64,000 bases of DNA from Prorocentrum cordatum. Taxonomy: Eukaryota > Sar > Dinophyceae > Prorocentrales > Prorocentraceae. The stretch spans positions 145,001 through 209,000 of the forward strand of contig CAUYUJ010016350.1 of NCBI GenBank assembly GCA_963575745.1, written 5' to 3'. Positions 1 to 9,800 of the stretch are shown here, one piece after another. Within the stretch, counting starts at the first letter, position 1. Every line of letters starts with the position of its first letter. A program made the position numbers and the translations under genes. The notes under the pieces are model-generated. The model was not told the DNA's origin. It was given only the letters and a program-made list of their open reading frames with translations, and did not search any database.

Positions 1-1734
1 GATATTGTTGAGTCGTCCGACCTCGTGCAGCGGGGCGTCTTGGCCCAGATTGCCGCTCCGCCCTGGTCCTCTCCGATCGTTCCCTTTTTCTGGTGGCGGC
101 GTTGGCGGTGGCTCTTGCGGTGGTTTTCCTCTCGCCGCAGAGGAATGTCGCACCATGGTGTCCATTTGCGAGAAGATTGGCGACACAGCGATGGCGACCA
201 GGCACAAGGCATCCCTCGAGCGCATCACCAAGGGCGCCACGCCGATACCTGCCCAGCAGCTGGCAACGAAGGCCCACAGCAGGTTTCAGTTCAGCAGGCG
301 GCGGCGGTTGTTGCCCACAACTCCTCGCAGGAGGCGGACGATACAAGAGTCTGGTCAAGGAGCTGGCTGGAGGCATGGTCGAGCGCCAGTCGGGTCCACC
401 AGCGCTCCCTGCGCAGGCCGGCGCCGAAGAACTCTCGCAGGCGAGCAGCAATGTCTTCGACTTTGTCTCTACCGAGTCTATCTTTCACTTCGATGAATCG
501 GAGCACGACGTTTCGCAGACGGAGATGGACGAGATCGACGTCCGCAGGTCAGCGCTCAACGATCAGTCCCGCGACGCTTGCAGATCGCTGTTCTCAAGGG
601 CCCTCGAGAAAGGTCAGAAGATCCGCGACGAGCATTGCACTTGCAGCGGACGGGCAACACCTGCCGACGGGGCCGGCGCGGCCCCAGCCGCAGCGGCCAA
701 ACCTGCAGGTGGCGAAGGCGTTGGTGGCGCTGGCGCAGCTGCAGCCGACGTTCGCCCCCGAGCGGCCGCAGCTCTCGGCGAGCCCGAGCAAACATCCAGA
801 GCCCCCTGCTCAAGCACCTTGAGGGAGGCATGGGCAGGGGGTTTGACTGCGAATTCTCAGATTTCTATATGACTTGTGACTTCCCTTCGGAGGCCGCCAG
901 CAGCTCGGCGGCCGCGCCTGCCTTCACGTTGTGCACTCCTTGGGAGGGGGTGGAGCGCGTCGCTCCTGTTCCTCTCGGGTTGTCCTCCTAGTCTTCGGGC
1001 CGTCGGTCGAGCCGCTTCTTGTAGGCCCGCTTTCAGGTCTCAGCGCCTAGCTCGACCTATATTTTATTTTCTGTATTTATATCAAGTCATTGTTGCGGTC
1101 CTCCGACAGTGGCCCACTGGCCGCGAGCAGTCTCGGGATATACTGCAGCCCGTTCGACGCCGCACTTGCGCATTCGTCGGTTTGCACGTCGGCTCCCGCC
1201 GCCCCGTCGGCGCCGTCGGCGGCGTCGCGGGCGCGCTAGCTTCTTGGCTTCAATGTTTCAGGGCCGGTAGCTTCGTCTTTTAAAACGCGCCCCCTGCCCC
1301 TGGTTAGGGCGCCTTTGCTTTTATTGCGCGTTGCTGCAATTGCGCAGCGCGGTAGCGGGCCAGCGAGCTTCTGCTCGCCTCTTCGGCCCATGTTGCGCTG
1401 CCCCGCAAGCGTCGCCTTCGACCGTCGCCGCTAGCAGACGCCCAGCAACTGGCATTCGGGCACCGGGGAACGTGCGGGCGGCCATCTTCGAACCCGCCAA
1501 GGTGACCAGCCCTTTGGGCAAGCGCGATCGCATCGGCGGAGCTAAGGTGTCAAACGGCCGCGCTGCGGTGGGCCGGATGAACGTCGGCCAGGGCGACCCC
1601 TTTCCTCTCGCCAGCCGTCACCTCCAGCGTCGCGAAGTCCGCAGCGATTACAACCTTCAGTTATTGTTGTAGCCAGGATTAGTTATGCTGCTGGGTCCAG
1701 TCAGCCGCGCTGCGTTGTTGAAGGAGACTTCAGC
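1..1734. other. GC-rich stretch without a confident gene
   Basis: Overlapping open frames exist on the plus strand in the first 870 bases, but none holds a domain I recognise. One frame (about 345-600) has a fairly natural acidic composition with repeated D/E/S residues, which could be a decayed ORF1 of the LINE whose RT begins further right. From 870 to 1734 the sequence is GC-rich with one AT-richer patch near 1060-1085, and I see no feature in it. Confidence 0.3.
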
Positions 1735-2779
1735 GTGGAGCCGCCCGCCCTGGCTACCTGTCAATATGTTGAGCCTCTTGAGGCCCAGTTGATTTGCACT
1801 GGCTTTGGTGCTTGCTTAAATTCGGCGGGGGGCCTTGTCCACGATTGCGCTGTGGCCTCCAGCGGTCTCTCTAAAGATGCGAGCGCGATCGCCCTCAATC
1901 GCATGGCCTCGATTGCCGCGCGCGGCCCAGTGGAGCTGATTTGTCTCCGAGAAGTTAGCCGAGCTTCAGGCGGCAACGTTCGGGTCCCTGCCGCCGCTGC
2001 CGCCCTCGCAACCAGCAGGGCCTGCGCCTGCCCCCGAAGATTGGCAGCCAGTGGTTGACGTGGCCCGGGGTGCGATCGACCGTGCTTTGAGCGGTTCTAG
2101 CGGCGTGTTCGTCGGCCTCGACAGGCCGCGCCACGCGCGGGCCTGCGCGGCCGAGCTGGACTTCCTGCGTCAAGTGGCGCTGGCAGAATTGTCGGTCGCG
2201 GTGGGTTCGCGCGCGCGCAGGGGGGGGCGCGGGGGGCGGGGCGGGCCCGGGGCGCCATCGCCTTGCCTGTGCCCACGGTGAGTTTCAGCAGCTGCATCTA
2301 GACGCGCGCGAGCACGTCTTCATGGCGCGGCCGGCCCTTTGACGAGCGCCGCCGGCTTCTTGCGCGCGCCGAGGGCGCGCGGGTCTCCGCCGGCGCGAAT
2401 GCCAGACTCGAGGCCGATGCGCCGTTGGAAGGAGTTGCTTTTGCGGGGCGTCGACCAAGGGGCCCGGCTGCCAGGGCGGCTCGCGCTCGGGGGATGCCCG
2501 CGGAAGCGCGGGCCCCCCCCTCGACCCGGTCGGCGCCGGGGCGGCGCCGCGGCAGGCGCTTGCCAGTCGTCTATCTCTCGCGAGAGCCGAGGACATTCGA
2601 TTCAAGTTCCTCTCAGCTGGTCAGCGATGCGACTGGCAGATTGGATAGCAATGCCTACGACGGTTTCGCCCCCGTGGAGCTCCTTCCAAGAGTTTCGGTC
2701 GATGCGATCCGCCGTTTGAGTCGTTCGTGCAGTAAGGGCTCGGCTGTCAGCGTTGACGGGTTCCGCGTGAAGGCTTTAG
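1735..2779 (+). pseudogene. LINE ORF2 relic, 5' part of reverse transcriptase, cut by the YR element
   Basis: Coding-like peptide segments alternate between frames. An Ala/Leu-rich segment spans 1735-1970, a Pro-rich then helical segment 1950-2200 (it includes PEDWQPVVDVARGAIDRALS), and the last open frame runs from about 2425 to the junction. That last frame ends in PRVSVDAIRR... then SAVSVDGFRVKAL. It resembles the N-terminal finger entry of dinoflagellate LINE reverse transcriptases, where a 'VD(G)' motif precedes the first conserved RT block. The frame stops only because the YR element begins at 2780. If the flanks are joined, codon g|at continues as DLSRDDGP at 18494. The family assignment is from memory of such elements; the split is seen directly in the sequence. 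Several frameshifts make it a pseudogene. Confidence 0.5.
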
Positions 2780-2989
2780 GTTAAGTGAGATACGCGTGCA
2801 CTCAACGGAGGAGGAGGAGGAGAGGAGGGGACGAGAGAGGGACCAGGACAGGGCGATGGCATTTTCATGGCAGCGTGGCGACGCGCATCTCCGCCGAGCG
2901 TGGGCCCTGGTGGCCCCACGCTCAACGCGAGCGCGTGGGCCCTGACGGCCCGCGCGCTCGCGCTCTGGCACGCCTGCGGCCGCTCGGCC
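2780..2989 (-). repeat. B2 terminal direct repeat (3' end of the YR element)
   Basis: This 210-bp segment matches 3131-3340 with a single C/T difference (2860 versus 3211). It holds a (GGA)n patch at 2807-2828. Its outer end, read on the minus strand, is CACTTAAC, after which the split LINE gene begins. It is the 3'-most unit of the element. Confidence 0.9.
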
Positions 2990-3025
2990 GACGCAGGCGT
3001 CTGGGAGCAAAGCGGGGTGGGTGGG

Positions 3026-3130
3026 CACCCGCGCGTCGGCCAGAGCCGAACGCTACGGACCCAAAATGGCTACCTGAGCCCACACCCCCTCCCACTTAAC
3101 CTGCAGTCTACAACCAATCAGACTATACAA
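3026..3130 (-). repeat. A2 direct repeat, internal copy
   Basis: This 105-bp segment is identical to 18389-18493. It abuts B1 without a gap and is separated from B2 by 36 unique bases (2990-3025). On the minus strand it starts TTGTATAGTCTGATTGG and contains GTAGCCATTTTGG (3073-3061), a 13-base match to the core of the dinoflagellate spliced leader, read in the sense of the element. Confidence 0.9.
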
Positions 3131-3138
3131 GTTAAGTG
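3093..3138. other. Candidate recombinase core site: 8-bp inverted arms around a 30-bp spacer
   Basis: CACTTAAC (3093-3100) and GTTAAGTG (3131-3138) are perfect inverted arms flanking 30 bases that hold the B1|A2 junction (3131/3130). At the 5' end of the element (18456-18493) only the left arm and spacer are present; at the 3' end (2780-2787) only the right arm is. Circularising the element would therefore rebuild the whole site. Tyrosine recombinases bind inverted arms around a short crossover region, although 30 bp is longer than the usual 6-8 bp overlap. The function is inferred. Confidence 0.45.
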
Positions 3139-3340
3139 AGATACGCGTGCACTCAACGGAGGAGGAGGAGGAGAGGAGGGGACGAGAGAGGGACCAGGAC
3201 AGGGCGATGGTATTTTCATGGCAGCGTGGCGACGCGCATCTCCGCCGAGCGTGGGCCCTGGTGGCCCCACGCTCAACGCGAGCGCGTGGGCCCTGACGGC
3301 CCGCGCGCTCGCGCTCTGGCACGCCTGCGGCCGCTCGGCC
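3131..3340 (-). repeat. B1 direct repeat, internal copy
   Basis: This is the partner of 2780-2989 (209 of 210 bases equal). It lies between the 3' untranslated part of the element and A2. Homology stops sharply at 3340/2989, where GGCC is followed by ATGAG here and by GACGC in B2. Confidence 0.9.
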
Positions 3341-3654
3341 ATGAGAAAAGAAAGACGCAGCCGCGCGCGCGGGGGGCGCCCCGCCCGAGTGCGAGGGCGG
3401 GATCAGAGGCTGCAAGAGCCTCGCGCGCGCGGCCACTTGCCTGCAACCTTGAGGCCTTCCGCGCCCGCGCACCCAGAGCGCGGGCGCGGCGCGTGCGCGA
3501 TGCGCGCAAAAGAACCGAAAAGGGTGGCGGCGCACGAGGCGCCGGGCGCAGAGCGCAAGTGTGGCCCCGACCGCACGGCGCGCAAGACGCGCAGCACGGC
3601 CGGGTCCAGGAAGCACGCGACGTGCGCGCAACGTTAAACTCCTCCAAGAGGGAG

Positions 3655-3808
3655 GATCGCAGGCGCCACCTGCGTACCGTAGGCTAAAAGAAAGAGATCG
3701 CAGGCGCCACCTGCGTACCGTAGGCTAAAAGAAACAAGATCGCAGGCGCCACCTGCGCACCGTAGGCTCAAGGATCGCAGGCGCCACCTGCGCACGGTAG
3801 GCTGAGAG
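3655..3808 (-). repeat. Four tandem ~40-bp repeats with a palindromic core, 3' of pol
   Basis: Copies start at 3655, 3696, 3738 and 3773 (spacings 41, 42 and 35). Each holds GCAGGCGCCACCTGC, whose arms GCAGG/CCTGC can pair into a short hairpin, followed by CGTACCGTAGGCT or a variant. They lie in the roughly 560-bp non-coding stretch between the pol stop (3899) and B1. A role in reverse-transcription priming, RNA end formation or packaging is possible, but the sequence does not show one. Confidence 0.7.
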
Positions 3809-3898
3809 GAGGGCCGACTCACTCACAGGCCGCCGCCTTCAGCCCGCGCCCGCGATGCCGCGGGCGCTGGCGTCGGGGTACGGGGGGGAGCTCCACGC

Positions 3899-6800
3899 CT
3901 AGATGGAGGGCGTGTTCCCCCGGCGGTCGCGGCTCTCGTCTCCGCTGCGGTCTCCGCCGCGCTCACTGGGGTCCCGGGGGCTGCCGCCATCGCCGCCCCT
4001 CGACGCGCGACCGTCCGCGCTGGGCCAGTCGCGCTCACTCCGGCCGCGGCTGCCCTGGTCGCCCTTGGAGTGGCCGCCCTTGCCGCTCTTGTCGCCCTTG
4101 CCGCCGCTCTTGGAGCCCTTGGCGGCCTTGCCGGAGTACTTGCCCTTGACCTTGCCGCCCTTGCCGCCCTTGTCGCCCGCGCCCTTGCCACGCCAGGCTG
4201 GGATCCCACCCCCGCCCGCGGCAGCCTCCGCGGCGGCAGCACGCCGCCGCTTTTTCTCCTGCTCGTACCAGCCGCCGCGAGGAGCGCGAAGCTGCCCAGC
4301 GTGCTTCCCGGTCTTACGCCGCGTGCGGCCGGGCGGGGTGTCGCCGCGCCGCGCCCACGCTGGGTCCCGCGCCAGACTGTGGCTGGGCGACCTCTCGCGC
4401 TTGGGCCGGTGGCGGCTGGGCGACCTCTCACGCTTGGGCCAGCTGAGGTCGCCCGGCGGGCGGTCCCCCTCAGCCCCCGCACCCGTGACGCCCGAGCTGG
4501 GGCGCTCGCCATGGCCGACACTGGGGCCCGGCGCCTCCCGCACGGTGTGGCCGCTCCGCCGGGCCTTCTCCACCACCGTCTTGGGTTTGCCGAAGGCGAC
4601 GCGGCAAGCCTCGCAGTAGCTCACGTCGCACCCCTTACAGTGCCACCGCAGGGCTCCGCTGTTAGCTCCGCCCGCGGGGCACATCTCGCAACCCCAACCG
4701 TCTCCCGGGTCAAAGGAGCTCCAGCGCATCTTGAGTGCGCATGTCGGGCAGGCAGGCGGCTGGATGGTCGGGCCATCCTCCCCGTCGCTGCCTGGGTCAG
4801 GGCCGCGAGGCCGGCTCGCCCACTCCGTGACCACCGTGCACGGGTCCGTCTTGTAGAACCGATAGTTCGACCTCATGCACTCCCGCGCGCGCTTTGCGTC
4901 AGCGCGGCGCTGGAACTCCACCAGCACGCACGGCTCCCGCTTGTGGCGGTGGTCGTACAGGAAGGCGATGTGTTTGACGACCCCGAAGGGCACGACCACC
5001 TGCCTGACCACCTCGGCATCGACGTGGTGCGGTACCCGCTCGATGCGGATGATGGACTCGCCCTCGTCGTGCTGGTCACTGGGCTGCTGCTGGGCGCCCT
5101 GGCGCTGCTCCTCCTTGCGCCTACGGCGGCTCCTCGAGCGCGGCTGGCGCTGGGGCGGACCGTCCCCCGCGCCTGGCGCCTCCTCCACCTCGGTCTTCAC
5201 CTCGAAGGACCGCGGCGGCGCCCCCCCGCTCTTGGGCTTCAGGACGGCCTCACGCTTCACGATGTCGGCCTTCGGGGGGGCGCCGCCCGTCTTGGGTTTC
5301 AAGACGGCCTCCTCCTCCTGTCCCCTGCGCCCGCGATCGCGAGGCGCATCGCGCTCGCGATCGCGGCGCCTCGCGCGCGAGGGCGAGCGCAAGGGCGCAG
5401 GGCGCCTCTCGCGCTTGCGGACCTCTTCGGCGAGGCGCTCCTGGCCCGGCGACCGCGCGGGCCGCGGGCGCGCCTTTGGAGCGCCTTTGCTCTGGCGCCG
5501 CGCGGCAGCCTGGATGGCCGCACGCGCCAGCGCCGCGGTGACCGCGTCCTCTCCCGCCTCGAGGACCGGGGCTGGGGTCGACTTCCCCTCGCCCCTGCTC
5601 GAGGCGTCGTCGTCGGTGAGCTCCACGACCGCCTCCGCGTCCACTGTGCGCATCATGTCGAGCAGCCCCTTGTTGTGCTTGCAGAGCTCGCGGAGCTCCG
5701 GCATGGGCTGCCCCTGGAACTGGGCCAAGGCGAGCGCCAGCTTGGCCGCCTGGCGCTGGACCTTGATATTCGGCCCCGCGCCCACCCCCCACGCACCCCG
5801 CTTGCCGTCGACGATCACCAGCTGGCCGTGGTCCTCGCTCGCCCCCGCGGCCAAGCAAGCCGCCGCGATGCACGGGGCTGCTTCGTGGTCGTGGTTGACC
5901 ATCTCGACGAGGTCCTCGCTGTCCAGCTCGTTCACCACCGTGTACAGGATGTTGTGGGCGGCACTCCGGAGCTCGTCCGACAGCGCGGCCCCCGAGACGA
6001 CGACGCCGAGGGGGTTCACCGCCATGATGCTGTAGTCATGGCCACGCGCCTTGCTCTGGTCCGGGGCCACCAGGCCCACCAGGAATCCCATGATGCACGC
6101 TGCCGGAGCGCGGGGCGACGGCGCGGCTGGCGCGCGGGGCTGGGGTGCGCGCGCTGCTCGCGCGCCTCGCTCTGGAGTGGGAGATGGCTGCGGATGAGAG
6201 GACCAAGAGGAGGTGGGCGTGCCTGGGGCGATCGGGAGCGGTAGCGAAAGGGGGGTCGAGGGCGAGAGGTCCACCGGGATACCCCCACAACGCGAAGCCC
6301 CCGCCCTGACCTGAATACCCGTGGGACCCGCCTGCTGCTTTCCCACACGCCCATTAACTCCTCGCCCTGGCTCGTATCTCACCAATTCCTCCTCTCCTTC
6401 CTCCTCCGTAGTGGACCCTGCTCGCGCCGAAGGGCGCGCCCAGGGGGGGCGCCCGGGCGCCCAGGCCGGGCGTTCCGAGGGCCTCAGATCGCCCCCAAAC
6501 TGGGGCGGGTCGCTCCCGGCCAACTGGTCGGGGCGGGCGCCGGTCACGGCGCCATCGTCACCGCGGGCGTCCGGGGCCAATAAGGCGTGGCCCTCCGCCA
6601 TGCCTCGGGCGAACGGAGCCTGACGCCGATGGTCCTCCCAGAGGTATCCGTGGAAGGCGTCCGTGGACCACCTCCCAAACCTCTTGACCGCTTCCAGGTC
6701 GCGACAGGCGTGGTACAACGCCGTCGCGCCCCCGATGCGCAGGGAGTGGGATCCCATCTGGCCTGCGTCCACGCCGCAGGCGGCAGCCGCGAGTTGGAGG

Positions 6801-9800
6801 AGCCCCTGCACCTCCTCCCGCATAATCGGGTGGCCATCGGGCCGGCGGAACAGGGGGAGCCCCGCCTCGGTTCCTCGTCCAAACCGGTCCGGCAGCTCCC
6901 TCTGGAGGTCGGCGAGTGCGTCCACGACACACAACTCCACCCCCGAACGGTAATGGTTGCGTACGCAACCTGCGTTAAACTGGTCCGTCTTGGACGACGT
7001 GATCGTCAGTACTACCTCATCGCAGTCGCTGAGCCTTGCGCTGGGTGTACCTCCGCGCATCCCCTGTACGTCCTGCCCACGCACCACCCGTCCCATACTC
7101 CAGGAGCGGTCCTCTTGGACCAAATACTCCGACGCGCGGAGCATGAAAAAGTACCCCGTCATAAGCGCCGCCCATAGGATGGTCGCCTCCCGGCGCGCGG
7201 CCGTCCCGTGGGCGAACAAGTACTCTCGGAGCCAGCGCAACATCCGGGGCGTGGCCGGCAGCTTCCGTTTCGCCTTTCCGTCCCAGCGGCGGAGTCCCTC
7301 GATCGTGGTCCAGAGTCGGCGCCGATCGGAGGTCACATCCCCAAACCCGGCCAGGGTGTGGGCATATCGAATGGCGAACAGGCGCTGGCGGATGGTCGTG
7401 GCTCGCCTCTTCATCACCTTGTACAGGTACACGACATACCGGATGAGGTCATCCTCATCCGTAAGGCGGGCGTCCCGAGTCTCCCCCTGCAGGTATGGGC
7501 TCCGGCCTCGGAGCCTCCGCCAGAGTACCCAGTTACGCCACCCGGCGCTGTAATTGGCCCGCGTCCCTTCGGCAAGCTTGGCCAACATCGCCTCGGTGGC
7601 GGTCGCATCCAGCTCGCGGGGGTCGGTGAGTTCACCTTGAATCCCTTTCGGGGCGCCCCCGCCGGCGTACCGCCAGGCGGCGGGCTTCACCAGCGCGGGA
7701 GCAGGGGCGCTGCGGGTACGCCGACGGGCCTTGCGCGGGGGTGGGGCCGCGCCGCCCACGCCGTCCATGGCGCTTGGCCTGGGCATGCCCGCGCCTTCCG
7801 GAACAGCGAAGGTCACCGCCCCGACCCGCTCCCCGCCTGCCCCGTCCACCCCTGCTGCGGTGGACCGCGCGGTAGCAGGGGGGTCGAGCTGGTCCGCCAA
7901 CCGAGCGGCGTCGTCCGTCGTCTTCCCCGCCTCCAGCGCAGCCTCGAATGGCCCGCTTGGGCGATCGGGGGCCTGAAGCCAGGCCTTTAGCCACAGCTTA
8001 ACCATCTCGTCATTAGCGAGTCGGTCGTGATCGGGCCCGACGCCCGCGCGCGCCCCGGGTGCCTCGCTTGCGCTCGCTGCCTCTACGGCCTGCCTCAGCA
8101 GGCGCTCCGCCCACTGGAGCACCCAGCGGGCCGTGCGACGCGGGAGTGCACGAGCGGCCTGCCGCATGCGCTCGGCGATCGGCATACCTCCAAGGCCCAA
8201 GGCATCCCACAGCTCCGCCGTGCCCCCCTGGGCGCACCAGATTTCTTTCGGGTGCAGGGCTCGCACGGTCCAGCCGCCCTCGGACCCTTCCAGGATCAGG
8301 GTGTTCGCATAGCCCTTCAACGGGTCGGGCTTCGCCCGTGCCGTATGGCAGGGCCCGCGCGGATCATGAATCACCGCGCGCTGGGCCCGCCCGCCTCCCG
8401 CGGGCTGCCATGTGCCCCGCGGCCAAGGCATCATGCGATCCCCCGTCGTCGAAATCCGAGGGTCCACGAGCAAGGTGCCGTTGTCGAGGTCCAGGCGGAG
8501 CTCATCCAGCGGTGGCCGCCCTGCCTCCTTCCAGAGCTGGCAGAGGCCGCGTGGCTCCACGCAGGGCTGTCCCAGGGGGGGTACGGGGCCCGATGCCCGA
8601 ACCCGTTCCCCGCAACCCCAAACCTGGACCGCCCGCGCGCGTGCCGTGACGTCGCCGAAGTGCGTGCACAGTAGGCGCGTCTCTGGGGAGAGTGCCACAT
8701 AGCCAAGGCGCCGTAAGCGCGCCCCTAGTCGCACTGCAGCGTAGTTGACGGGGGCGTCGAGCAGCACGGCCAGTGGCCGAGTGGTGATCAGTAGCCGCTC
8801 CAGGCCCGTCGCTTCGCGTCCACCGGGGTCCTCCGATAGTGACGCGCACAGCCAGCGGGTCCGCGGGGCCCCAGCGGGGTCCTCGGGGTGGTCCCCGTCG
8901 TCCGGGTCCCATCGGTCACCGACATCCCACGGCGCTAGCAGCGCCGACCCACCGAGGCTCTCCCATGCCTCCCCAAAGGGGGGCCACGCGGTTCCCACCT
9001 CCAGCAGCCGCGCCCCCTCGACCTGCAGAGGGGCGTAGCGTGGTAGGGCCTCCCGGGCTCCTTTGACTTGGAGTGCAGCCGCGCGCCAGGGCCCGTCGTC
9101 TCCTGGCATCCGCAGCTCGCGCTGGGCGGCCTCCTCCACCAGCTCGCCCCACGGTGCTGCCGGCGACAGCTCGGTCCATCCGGCCTCCGCCATCCGCTGG
9201 CGTACCTCCTCCACCGTGGCACGAGTAATGAAGTCGGCCAGCTCGTTGTGGTAAGTCCGTAAGTAAAGCCCGTCCAGGACCCGGAACTTGTACCGTAGCT
9301 CCAGCATGGCCAGGACTCGAAGCAGGTGGCGCGCCACCGCGTTCCGCGCCCGGCGGCGTCGCAGCCAGCGGCTGACATTGCTGTTGTCAGTGACGTACGG
9401 CAATAGCAGCTGGAACCAGTCCGGGCCCTTCTCGGCCGCCAAGGCTATCAGACAGAGGAGTTCGACCACCGCGATGATCTCCCCCTCCCCCTGCCAAGTG
9501 ACCCCAGGGGCGGAGCGGAGCGTCTCCAGATAGGGAGCCGCCTCCGCCACGATGTACTCGCGCGAGGACCAGTCCAGCGCACCGATCCGATCCAGGGTGG
9601 CATCGCCTCCCAGCCAGCGCAGCTTGCCGAGCGCCCCCGGGAGTGCGAGGGCCTCGCGAAGGCCTAGCAGGCCCTCGAAGGAGGTCTCGAAGTTACCCTC
9701 GACCGGCATCTCAAAGCAGACGCGCAGCCAATCCAAGGTCTGGTGCCAATCGTCCCACGCAGCCTCTACCATCTCGGGGTCGCCCGGCGGATGGACGTAG

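Noticed and set aside
3053-3687. ORFs on both strands across A2 and B1
   Set aside because: They cover terminal repeats and non-coding sequence, differ between strands without motifs, and are shadows.
3655-3808. CRISPR-like array (four 40-bp repeats)
   Set aside because: The repeats are contiguous without variable spacers, lie in a eukaryotic retroelement, and have no cas genes nearby.
4070-6244. Plus-strand ORF of 724 codons antisense to pol
   Set aside because: It lies opposite the intact pol, has low-complexity Ala/Leu/Arg composition from GC-rich codons, and shows no motif.
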